11,404 nt of DNA from SHZL01 sp035292625 (GTDB lineage Bacteria; Pseudomonadota; Gammaproteobacteria; Xanthomonadales; SZUA-36), in assembly GCA_035292625.1 (NCBI GenBank), contig DATDPS010000187.1, positions 1-11,404 of the forward strand. The letters run 5' to 3'. Below, one piece after another: positions 1 to 6,173 of the stretch (the stretch's first letter is position 1; each line of letters begins with the position of its first letter). Below the pieces are notes generated by a model. It did not search any database. It saw only the letters and a program-made list of their open reading frames with translations, and had not been told where the DNA came from. Made by a program: the position numbers and the translations under genes.

Positions 1-951
1 GAACGGCCGCAGGTCGCCGGCTGATTCACCAACGCCGATAAAGCGGATCGGCAGCTTCAGTTCGCCGGCAATGGCAAACAGCACGCCGCCGCGCGCGGTG
101 CCATCGAGCTTGGTCACGGTGATGCCGGTCAGGCCGATGGCCTGGTTGAACTCCCGTGCCTGGTTGAGCGCGTTCTGTCCGGTACCGGCGTCCACCACCA
201 GCATGACTTCGTGCGGGGCCCCGGGATCGATACGGCCCATCACGCGGTGAATTTTTTTCAGCTCTTCCATCAGGTTGGTCTGGGTGTGCAGTCGCCCCGC
301 GGTATCGGCGATCAGCACGTCGATGGCCCTGGCCCGGGCCGATTGCAAGGCGTCAAAAATCACCGCCGCGGAATCCGCCCCGCTGCCCTGTGCCATCACC
401 GGCACCTCGTTGCGTGCACCCCAGGCCTTGAGCTGTTCCACCGCAGCGGCACGAAAGGTATCGCCTGCCGCCAGCATGACGGAAAGGCCCTCTTCCTTGT
501 AACGCTGCGCCAGCTTGCCAATAGTGGTGGTTTTGCCGGCCCCGTTGATGCCTACCATCAGGATGACGAAAGGCTTTTTGGTCGCATCCACCACGAGGAA
601 TTGCTCGCAGGGCTCGATCAGTTCGAACAATTCGGCTTGCACGGCAGGCAGTAACTGCTCAGGCTCGCGCACCACCTTGTTGGCCACCGCGGCACGCAAG
701 TTGTCGACGATGCCGATGGCCGTTTTGGCGCTGATATCGGCTGTGATCAGCGTGGTTTCGATTTCCTCCAGCAAGGCTTCGTCGATGGCCTTACGGGCGG
801 ACACCAGTTCAAGCAGGCGTTGCCCCAACTGCTTACGGCTGCGCTCCAGCCTTTGCTCCAGCGCTGCTTCGCCGGCGCGCTCGACCGGACGCAGTTGTAC
901 ATCCTGCACTGTACCGGGGTGTTTTTTGTTCTTGCGGAAAATTCGGAACAT
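1..951 (-). CDS. ftsY: Signal recognition particle receptor FtsY (3' end truncated by window)
   Basis: FtsY is the SRP-dependent GTPase that docks ribosome-nascent-chain-SRP complexes at the inner membrane for co-translational insertion. Reading from ATG at 951-949 the frame stays open to base 1 (317 residues). A helical N domain occupies about residues 40-125. The NG GTPase motifs are all present: G1 GINGAGKTTT (134-143), DTFRAAA (164-170), G3 DTAGR (216-220), G4 TKLD (280-283) and GVGE (306-309). The last residues seen are DLRPF, so only about ten C-terminal residues (the usual DAEAFVDALF-like tail) are missing. The basic start MFRIFRKNKK is followed by a very short region before the N domain, so the long acidic A domain of E. 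coli FtsY is absent. Divergent rsmD on the other strand is the conserved gammaproteobacterial arrangement. The identification is secure; the start is supported by the basic N-terminus, although no clear Shine-Dalgarno is visible. Confidence 0.97.
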   Translation of the reverse strand, partial: MFRIFRKNKKHPGTVQDVQLRPVERAGEAALEQRLERSRKQLGQRLLELVSARKAIDEALLEEIETTLITADISAKTAIGIVDNLRAAVANKVVREPEQLLPAVQAELFELIEPCEQFLVVDATKKPFVILMVGINGAGKTTTIGKLAQRYKEEGLSVMLAAGDTFRAAAVEQLKAWGARNEVPVMAQGSGADSAAVIFDALQSARARAIDVLIADTAGRLHTQTNLMEELKKIHRVMGRIDPGAPHEVMLVVDAGTGQNALNQAREFNQAIGLTGITVTKLDGTARGGVLFAIAGELKLPIRFIGVGESAGDLRPF

Positions 952-1041
952 GAGGTGGGGTTTTTGTAGACTCAAATCGGTATGCTAGCAGGTGGGGCCA
1001 CCCGGCGTGTGTTCAAGATGCAGCCCAACATGCAAGCGAAG
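952..1041. promoter_or_regulatory. Divergent ftsY/rsmD intergenic region
   Basis: This 90-base gap separates the two divergent start codons if rsmD starts at 1042, and must carry promoters for both directions. I see only weak hexamers: TATGCT (981-986) rightward, and TAGCAT or TACAAA leftward, none with a convincing -35. AGGTGGGG occurs twice in direct orientation (953-960 and 990-997), and GGTGG-GG-CCACC (991-1002) is a short inverted repeat. The role is inferred from position only. Confidence 0.3.
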
Positions 1042-1623
1042 ATGCAACGAAAAAAGGCAGGAAGCGTGCGGATCATTGGCGGCCAATGGCGCGGCCGCCG
1101 CTTGCCGGTGCCGAATGTGGCGAGCCTGCGTCCGTCGGGCGACCGCAGCCGCGAGACCCTGTTCAACTGGTTGCAACCGTATCTGCGTATGGCCCGCTGC
1201 GTCGACCTCTTTGCCGGCACCGGCGTACTCGGGCTGGAAGCCGTTTCGCGCGGCGCGGCCAGCGCCGTGCTGGTGGAGCAATCACACCCGGCCGCCGCCG
1301 CCCTGTGCAGCAGCGTGGAACTCCTGAAAGCAGAACAAGTGGCGGTAGTCGAGGGGGAGGCCCTGGCCTGGCTGGCCGGACAGGCCCCGGCTTCAATCGA
1401 TATTGCCTTTGTAGACCCGCCGTTTGGCACGGCCCTGGCAGCAGCGGCGCTGCAAACCCTGGTGGAAAGTAAGGCCTTGCGGCCCGGTGGTCTGGTCTAC
1501 CTGGAAAGCGCACGCAGCGAAACCGGCCTGCCGGCCGGGCCGACCTGGGAACTGCTCAAGGAAAAACTCATCGGCGAAGTGCGCATGCGGCTCTTACGCA
1601 AACCCCCTGCCATGCCGAACTGA
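1042..1623 (+). CDS. rsmD: 16S rRNA (guanine(966)-N2)-methyltransferase RsmD
   Basis: RsmD transfers a methyl group from SAM to N2 of G966 of 16S rRNA in the assembled 30S subunit. The 193-residue product matches the family's usual length (E. coli 198). It shows the N-terminal VRIIGGQWRGRRLPVP block (residues 9-24), RETLFNWL (37-44), the SAM-binding DLFAGTGVLGLEA (55-67) and the catalytic N4/N2-methylase motif DPPF (125-128). In-frame ATGs also exist at 982, 1018 and 1030. I chose 1042 because it places about eight residues before VRIIGG, close to E. coli, and because AAGCGAAG just upstream is the best, though weak, Shine-Dalgarno. The longest form (from 982) would add 20 residues of unusual composition and leave only 30 bp for two divergent promoters. 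It lies 43 bp upstream of coaD. Confidence 0.93.
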   Translation: MQRKKAGSVRIIGGQWRGRRLPVPNVASLRPSGDRSRETLFNWLQPYLRMARCVDLFAGTGVLGLEAVSRGAASAVLVEQSHPAAAALCSSVELLKAEQVAVVEGEALAWLAGQAPASIDIAFVDPPFGTALAAAALQTLVESKALRPGGLVYLESARSETGLPAGPTWELLKEKLIGEVRMRLLRKPPAMPN

Positions 1624-1635
1624 TTCGGCTACAAT
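1607..1635 (+). promoter_or_regulatory. Candidate sigma70-type promoter for coaD
   Basis: CTGCCA (1607-1612, four of six matches to TTGACA) and TACAAT (1630-1635, five of six to TATAAT) are separated by 17 bases. They would start transcription near 1642, giving coaD a leader of about 25 bases. The -35 lies inside the end of rsmD, so coaD may be both co-transcribed and separately initiated. This is pattern matching only. Confidence 0.35.
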
Positions 1636-1666
1636 CAGGGCCTGTTTCACGGCCAGCAGACCTCAG

Positions 1667-2164
1667 ATGCATTCCCACCGCACAGCCCTGTATCCCGGCA
1701 CATTCGATCCCATCACTAATGGCCATGCTGATCTGGTCACGCGCGCGTCGCGGGTGTTTGACAAGGTCTTCATCGCCATCGCCGAGAGTCCGCACAAGAC
1801 ACCGCTGTTCTCGCTGGAGGAGCGCATTGCCCTGACGCGCAACGAAACGCGCCAGCTGGCGAATGTCGAGGTGGTAGGCTTCAAAAGCCTGCTGGTGGAG
1901 TTTGTCCAGGAAATGGGCGCGGGCGTGATCTTGCGTGGCCTGCGCGCCGTTTCGGACTTCGAGTACGAATTCCAGCTGGCCAGCATGAACCGCCACCTCG
2001 CGCCTGAGGTGGAAACCCTGTTCGTCACGCCGGATGAACGTTACGGTTTCATTTCGTCGACCTTGGTGAAGGAAGTCGCCCGCCTCAACGGGGATGTGTC
2101 GAAATTTGTCTGCCCCGAAGTGCAGCAGGCCCTGCGGCGGCGATACAACGAGCTGGATGCTTAG
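1667..2164 (+). CDS. coaD: Phosphopantetheine adenylyltransferase CoaD
   Basis: CoaD catalyses the penultimate step of coenzyme A synthesis: ATP + 4'-phosphopantetheine to dephospho-CoA + PPi, in the cytosol. The 165-residue product (E. coli 159) shows the nucleotidyltransferase signature YPGTFDPITNGH (residues 9-20) with the TxGH-type ATP site. It also has RGLRAVSDFEYEFQLASMNR (90-109) and ISSTLVKE (129-136), the second nucleotide-binding motif. The frame is open well upstream into rsmD, but homology begins at the ATG at 1667, two residues after which the basic/aliphatic first strand begins. The ferredoxin gene starts 2 bp after the stop, so the two are co-translated. CoA supply is thematically compatible with the acyl-CoA-consuming ole genes elsewhere in the window, but that link is only a coincidence of location as far as can be seen. 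Confidence 0.97.
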   Translation: MHSHRTALYPGTFDPITNGHADLVTRASRVFDKVFIAIAESPHKTPLFSLEERIALTRNETRQLANVEVVGFKSLLVEFVQEMGAGVILRGLRAVSDFEYEFQLASMNRHLAPEVETLFVTPDERYGFISSTLVKEVARLNGDVSKFVCPEVQQALRRRYNELDA

Positions 2165-2166
2165 AT

Positions 2167-2424
2167 TTGAGTCTGAAGATCACCGAAGAGTGCATCAATT
2201 GCGATGTCTGCGAACCGGTCTGCCCGAACGAAGCTATTTCGCAGGGCCTCGAGTACTACCTGATCGATCCGATGAAGTGCACCGAATGCGTGGGGCATTT
2301 TGATCTACCGCAATGCGTCGAGGTGTGCCCGGTGGATTGCATTCCCAAAGATCCGGAGTACCCGGAAACCGATGAGCAACTGTTGCAGAAATTTTTCCAA
2401 CTGGGCGGCAAGAATGAAAATTAG
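2167..2424 (+). CDS. YfhL/Alvin-type 2[4Fe-4S] ferredoxin
   Basis: This small cytosolic electron carrier (85 aa) is closely similar in layout to E. coli YfhL and Allochromatium vinosum ferredoxin. Nine cysteines sit at residues 9, 12, 15, 19, 38, 41, 50, 54 and 58. The first motif is CINCDVCEPVCP. The second, CTECVGHFDLPQCVEVCP, has the eight-residue spacer between its second and third cysteines that defines the Alvin type, plus a C-terminal extension. The ninth cysteine (58) is the extra one also present in Alvin ferredoxin. The family is known for very negative and unequal cluster potentials; the redox partner here is unknown. The start is TTG at 2167, 2 bp after coaD stops, because no in-frame ATG precedes the first cysteine motif. 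Its 3' end overlaps the following gene by 11 bp, and ferredoxin genes next to coaD are a known gammaproteobacterial linkage. Confidence 0.93.
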   Translation: MSLKITEECINCDVCEPVCPNEAISQGLEYYLIDPMKCTECVGHFDLPQCVEVCPVDCIPKDPEYPETDEQLLQKFFQLGGKNEN

Positions 2425-4108
2425 AAAATTATCAGTGGTGTGGTTAATCGGCTTCGTGTTGGCTTGGATGGGGCTGGCTTGCAGCGTTACGTTCGGCGCC
2501 GACCGGCCGGGCCAGGCGGCGATTGCCAGCGCCCATTACCTCGCCACCGCCGCCGGGCATGAAATCCTCCAGCAGGGCGGTAACGCCTTTGACGCCGCGG
2601 TCGCGGTCAGCGCTGCGCTGGCGGTGGTCGAACAAACCAGTTCCGGTCTCGGTGGCGGCGCTTTCTGGCTGTTGCACCGCGCCTCGGACGGGTTCGAGGT
2701 CATGATCGACGCGCGCGAGCAGGCGCCGGCAGCGGCTTTCCCCGACATGTACCTGGATGCGGAAGGTAACGTCAACCGTGACCTCGCCGTAAACGGCCCA
2801 CTGGCCGGCGCCATACCCGGTGAAGCTGCTGGTCTCGAACACCTGGCGCGCAACTTCGGCCGATTGCCACTGGCGGTGAGCCTCCGGCCGGCCATCCGCC
2901 TGGCGCTCGAGGGTTACCCGGTGGACGAGAAATTCCACGGGATGATGGGCTGGCGCATCGACACCATCAAGCGCTGGCCTGCGGCCGCGGCCATGCTGCT
3001 CGCCGATGGCGAAGTGCCGCCGGTGGGTTACGTGATCCGCTCGCCGGATCTCGCCTGGGTGTTGCAGCAGGTGGCGGAAGAAGGGGCTGCGGGTTTCTAT
3101 ACCGGCCCGGTGGCCGAGAAGCTGGTCACCGGCGTGCGCGAAGCCGGCGGCATGTGGACCCTCGACGATCTTGCCGCATACAAGGTGAAGGAGCGCGAGC
3201 CGCTGCGAACCGCTTACGGTGATTACGAACTTGTCACCGCACCGCCGCCATCATCCGGCGGCATAGCCATTGCGGAAATCCTCAATATCCTCGAAGCCTG
3301 GCCCATCAATGAGCTGGAGCCGGTGCTGCGTATTCACCTGATTGCCGAAGCCATGCGCCGCGCGTTTCGTGATCGCGCCATCTATCTCGGTGATCCCGAC
3401 TTCGTCGAGATCCCGGTGGACATGCTGACCAGTCAGTATTACGCCGATGGCCTGCGCGCCTCGATACGGCCGGATCGCGCCACACCGAGCGGCACGCTGC
3501 CCGGTAACGAGCCCATCCCGGAAGGGACAGACACCTCGCATTTTTCCATCATCGATGCCGACGGCAACATGGTGGCGGCCACCCTGACCGTGAACCTGCC
3601 GTTCGGCTCGGGCTTCATGCCGCCGGGAACCGGCCTCATGGTCAATAACGAAATGGACGACTTCTCCGCCAAGCCGGGTGTGCCCAATGCCTTTGGCCTG
3701 ATCGGCTTTGCCGCCAACGAGATCCGGCCCTACAAGCGCCCCCTGTCGAGCATGTCGCCAACCTTCATGATCGGCGCGGACCGGCGCGCGGTGATTGGCA
3801 CGCCGGGCGGCAGCCGCATCATCACCATGGTGCTGCTGGGTATCCTCGATTTCATGCAGGGCCATGAACCCACATCCTGGGTCACCCTGCCGCGGTTCCA
3901 TCACCAGTATGAGCCCGACCTCATATCCTCCGAGCCCGGGGCCTTTACCCCGGAGCAGGTCGAAGCCCTGCAGGCTTTGGGGCACACGGTAGAAGTGCGT
4001 GAGGATACCTGGGGTAACATGCACGGGGTGATGTGGAACCTCGCAACCGGCGCTGTGACGGCAGGTTCGGACCCGCGTGAGTCATCCGGCAGCGCGGTAG
4101 TCAAATAA
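2414..4108 (+). CDS. ggt: Periplasmic gamma-glutamyltransferase (autoprocessing Ntn hydrolase)
   Basis: The enzyme cleaves gamma-glutamyl bonds (glutathione and conjugates), transferring glutamate to water or amino acids, normally in the periplasm. The 564-residue precursor starts with a signal peptide (MKIRKLSVVW, hydrophobic to about 27, probable cleavage after FGA at 29). GGNAFDAAVA (55-64) and SSGLGGGAF (76-84) are followed by the glutamate-binding arginine R101 in MIDAREQAP. The predicted autocleavage nucleophile is T374 in DTSHFS. Downstream are T392 and N394, NNEMDDFS (411-418, E413 where E. coli has Gln), PLSSMSP (443-449) and GTPGGSRIIT (462-471), all in E. coli order; the segment corresponding to the lid loop is present. 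Length is as in E. coli (about 580). The ATG at 2414 was chosen because the signal peptide begins there; it overlaps the ferredoxin end by 11 bp, indicating coupling. ggt next to ferredoxin and coaD is also seen in Pseudomonas. Confidence 0.95.
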   Translation: MKIRKLSVVWLIGFVLAWMGLACSVTFGADRPGQAAIASAHYLATAAGHEILQQGGNAFDAAVAVSAALAVVEQTSSGLGGGAFWLLHRASDGFEVMIDAREQAPAAAFPDMYLDAEGNVNRDLAVNGPLAGAIPGEAAGLEHLARNFGRLPLAVSLRPAIRLALEGYPVDEKFHGMMGWRIDTIKRWPAAAAMLLADGEVPPVGYVIRSPDLAWVLQQVAEEGAAGFYTGPVAEKLVTGVREAGGMWTLDDLAAYKVKEREPLRTAYGDYELVTAPPPSSGGIAIAEILNILEAWPINELEPVLRIHLIAEAMRRAFRDRAIYLGDPDFVEIPVDMLTSQYYADGLRASIRPDRATPSGTLPGNEPIPEGTDTSHFSIIDADGNMVAATLTVNLPFGSGFMPPGTGLMVNNEMDDFSAKPGVPNAFGLIGFAANEIRPYKRPLSSMSPTFMIGADRRAVIGTPGGSRIITMVLLGILDFMQGHEPTSWVTLPRFHHQYEPDLISSEPGAFTPEQVEALQALGHTVEVREDTWGNMHGVMWNLATGAVTAGSDPRESSGSAVVK

Positions 4109-4112
4109 GGAG
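4107..4112 (+). promoter_or_regulatory. Strong ribosome binding site deciding the amidohydrolase start
   Basis: AAGGAG begins inside the ggt stop codon and lies 8 bases before the ATG at 4121. It favours that ATG over the in-frame GTG at 4112, which overlaps the site itself. Confidence 0.75.
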
Positions 4113-4120
4113 TGAATGGA

Positions 4121-5428
4121 ATGTTCAGAATCGTGGCTTTACCGTTGCTATTGCTTTCCTTCGCCCTCCCTTCAACCGCACAGGCTGCGGTGTCCCCGGC
4201 CGAGCTGGACCAGCTGAGCGCGGACATCCAACCCCAGGTGGTCGAATGGCGGCGCTGGTTCCACCAGAATCCGGAACTGGGTAATCGCGAGTTCAATACG
4301 TCGAAAAAAGTGGCAGAGATTTTAAGCGGAATGGGCCTGGAGCCGATCACCGGCATCGCCCACACCGGCGTTGTCGCCATCATCAAGGGCGGTAAACCCG
4401 GGCCCCTGGTGGCCATCCGCACCGACATGGATGGCCTGCCCGTGACCGAGGACACGGGCCTTCCTTTCGCCTCGACAGCCAAAGGGGAATACATGGGCCA
4501 GGATGTTGGCGTGATGCATGCCTGTGGCCACGACACCCATATGGCCATGGTATTGGGCGCGGCCACGGTGCTGAATGCGGTGAAGGATGAATTGCCCGGC
4601 TCGGTGATGCTGATTTTTCAGCCGGCGGAAGAAGGCGCGCCACCAGGTGAAGAGGGTGGCGCCGAACTGATGCTGAAGGAAGGCATCTGGGAAACGGACA
4701 AGCCGGAAGCGGTGTTCGGCTTGCACGTCGGCATCAACCAGCCGAGTGTGCTGGCGGTGCGCCCCGGCCCGATCATGGCCGCGGTGGACAGCTTCACCCT
4801 GACCGTCAAGGGCAGGCAGACGCATGGCGCGCGGCCGTGGAACGGCGTCGATCCCATCGTGGTGTCGGCACAGATCATCCTTGGCCTGCAGACCATTGCA
4901 AGCCGCCAGGTCGATGTCACGCTGGCGCCGTCGATCGTCACGGTAGGCCGCATCAAGGGTGGCGTGCGCAATAATGTGATCCCGGACAGCGTGGAAATGG
5001 AAGGTACCATCCGCACCTTCGACCCGGCCATGCGCGAGCAGATCCACATGCGCGTCGAGCGCACGGCGCGGGGCATCGCCGAAAGCGCCGGCGCCGACAT
5101 CGAACTGGTGCTGGACTACGGCTACCCCGCTACGGTGAATAACCCCGGCCTGACCGAGCGCATGCTGCCGACGCTGCAACGTGTGGCGGGTGAGAATGGC
5201 CTGATCACGGTGCCGCCGCAAACCGTGTCGGAAGACTTTTCTTATTTTGCCAATGCAACGCCGGGCATGTTCGTATTTCTTGGCAGCGGAGCCCCGGGGG
5301 TCGACCCGGAATCCCTGCCCAGCAACCATTCACCACAGTTCGATATGTACGAGCCCTCGATGGAACTCGGCGTGAGGACCTTCAGCAACCTGGTGGTGGA
5401 TTACCTGCAATCCAGCCCGGGCCAGTAA
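4121..5428 (+). CDS. Periplasmic M20-family metallo-amidohydrolase (M20D, hippurate hydrolase/aminoacylase-like)
   Basis: This is a zinc-type hydrolase of the M20D group, which cleaves N-acyl amino acids or small peptides at an amide bond. The 435-residue product carries a clear signal peptide (MFRIVALPLLLLSFALP, AxA-type cleavage after AQA at about 22), so it acts in the periplasm. Metal and catalytic residues are visible: C135 and H137 in HACGHDTH, E170/E171 in QPAEEG, H202 in GLHVG and H403 in NHSPQFD. The dimerisation/lid domain (about 222-335) holds the conserved H235 in GRQTHGA, and SEDFSYF (370-376) is typical. It follows ggt by 12 bp and is surely in the same transcript. Annotators may call it amidohydrolase, hippurate hydrolase or IAA-amino-acid hydrolase; the true substrate cannot be told from sequence. 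Coupling with GGT suggests peptide or acyl-amino-acid salvage, for example processing products of gamma-glutamyl cleavage; this is inference. Confidence 0.93.
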   Translation: MFRIVALPLLLLSFALPSTAQAAVSPAELDQLSADIQPQVVEWRRWFHQNPELGNREFNTSKKVAEILSGMGLEPITGIAHTGVVAIIKGGKPGPLVAIRTDMDGLPVTEDTGLPFASTAKGEYMGQDVGVMHACGHDTHMAMVLGAATVLNAVKDELPGSVMLIFQPAEEGAPPGEEGGAELMLKEGIWETDKPEAVFGLHVGINQPSVLAVRPGPIMAAVDSFTLTVKGRQTHGARPWNGVDPIVVSAQIILGLQTIASRQVDVTLAPSIVTVGRIKGGVRNNVIPDSVEMEGTIRTFDPAMREQIHMRVERTARGIAESAGADIELVLDYGYPATVNNPGLTERMLPTLQRVAGENGLITVPPQTVSEDFSYFANATPGMFVFLGSGAPGVDPESLPSNHSPQFDMYEPSMELGVRTFSNLVVDYLQSSPGQ

Positions 5429-5447
5429 CACCTGATGGTGTAGTTTT
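5428..5447 (+). terminator. Weak intrinsic terminator after the amidohydrolase gene
   Basis: ACACC (5428-5432) and GGTGT (5437-5441) can pair around a TGAT loop, followed by AGTTTT. The stem is only 5 bp and the T-run only four, so termination would be partial at best. Its placement, directly at the end of the rightward operon and before a separate gene, supports the call. Confidence 0.35.
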
Positions 5448-5452
5448 GCGGC

Positions 5453-5458
5453 TATCAT
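5453..5458 (+). promoter_or_regulatory. Candidate -10 element for the kinase-like gene
   Basis: TATCAT (five of six matches to TATAAT) sits in the context GCGGCTATCAT, resembling GGCTACAAT before coaD. No good -35 lies 16-18 bases upstream. A start about seven bases downstream would put transcription at or next to the ATG at 5466, implying a leaderless or nearly leaderless mRNA, consistent with the lack of a Shine-Dalgarno sequence. Confidence 0.25.
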
Positions 5459-5465
5459 TCCCGCC

Positions 5466-6158
5466 ATGAGTGCACTGCCGAGCGCGGATCTGCTGCGACC
5501 CTGGCTGGAACACAGCCTGGCGCAACGGGAAAATATCCTGGCGACCAGCAACCAGGGCACCATCCTGCTGTATCAGGCCGACAGCCGCGATTTGATCATC
5601 AAGACGGCGATGGGCCGCGGCCTGCTGTTCCGCCTCCGGCAGAAAACCCTCAAGCGTGAACACCAGGCCTACCTGCGGCTGCAGGGTGTGGCGGGCGTGC
5701 CGGAGTGTCATGGACTGATCGACGGCCGCTACCTTGTGCTGGAGCACATCAACGGCCATCCGTACCGTGACGCCACTTTACTTGAACGGGACAAATGGTT
5801 CGCTGAACTGCTGAAAATCCTGCAGGCGATGCATGCCCGTGGCGTCAGCCACGGCGACCTGAAGTCCAAGGGCAACCTGCTGGTGACAGTGGATGAACGG
5901 CCCTGCATCGTTGACTTCGGTACGGCCTTCATGCACAAATCCGGTTTTCATCCCATCAACAACTGGTTATTCCGCACCGGCAAAAGGCTGGACCTCAATG
6001 CCTGGGTCAAGCACAAGTATCACGGTTATTACCGCGATGCCTCTGTGGCGGATCGTGCCCTGCTGGACTATGGCTGGATCGAGATCCTGGTGCGCAAACT
6101 GAGCGGGCGCTCGATGGATCGGCTGGTTCGAAGGGACAACAGCGAAGATCACGAATGA
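5466..6158 (+). CDS. Small kinase-fold protein (RIO/Kdo-kinase-like), substrate unknown
   Basis: The 230-residue cytosolic protein has the essential landmarks of the protein-kinase-like fold. These are a beta-3 lysine in LIIKTA (K46), an alpha-C glutamate in KREHQAYL (E65), a hinge around YLVLEHINGHPY (89-100), a catalytic loop HGDLKSKGNLLV (129-140) and the metal-binding DFG (150-152). There is no obvious glycine-rich loop and the C-lobe is short, as in RIO, Bud32 and WaaP/KdkA-type kinases rather than classical Ser/Thr kinases. The spacing from catalytic D131 to N137 is six residues, one more than in HRDLKPEN. A basic stretch around 168-190 (FRTGKRLD, VKHKYHGYYR) could bind an acidic substrate such as LPS or RNA. 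The start is ATG 5466, 37 bp after the amidohydrolase, with no clear ribosome binding site. It is probably its own unit and converges on the permease gene 15 bp away. The fold is confident; the role is not known. Confidence 0.8.
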   Translation: MSALPSADLLRPWLEHSLAQRENILATSNQGTILLYQADSRDLIIKTAMGRGLLFRLRQKTLKREHQAYLRLQGVAGVPECHGLIDGRYLVLEHINGHPYRDATLLERDKWFAELLKILQAMHARGVSHGDLKSKGNLLVTVDERPCIVDFGTAFMHKSGFHPINNWLFRTGKRLDLNAWVKHKYHGYYRDASVADRALLDYGWIEILVRKLSGRSMDRLVRRDNSEDHE

Positions 6159-6173
6159 CCCCGCCCGGCGTGT

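Noticed and set aside
2414..2500. Lipoprotein signal (GLAC) at the N-terminus of the gamma-glutamyltransferase
   Set aside because: The position -3 residue is Gly and -2 is Leu, a poor lipobox; an ordinary signal peptidase I site after FGA fits better.
4112..4120. GTG at 4112 as the amidohydrolase start
   Set aside because: It overlaps the AAGGAG ribosome binding site that is correctly spaced for the ATG at 4121, where the signal peptide begins.
3251..5329. Long open frames on the minus strand (3251-4024, 257 codons; 4322-5329, 335 codons) opposite ggt and the amidohydrolase
   Set aside because: They lie antisense to two genes with intact catalytic motifs, show no recognisable family features and are rich in His/Arg/Gln/Ala as expected from the complement of GC-rich coding DNA.
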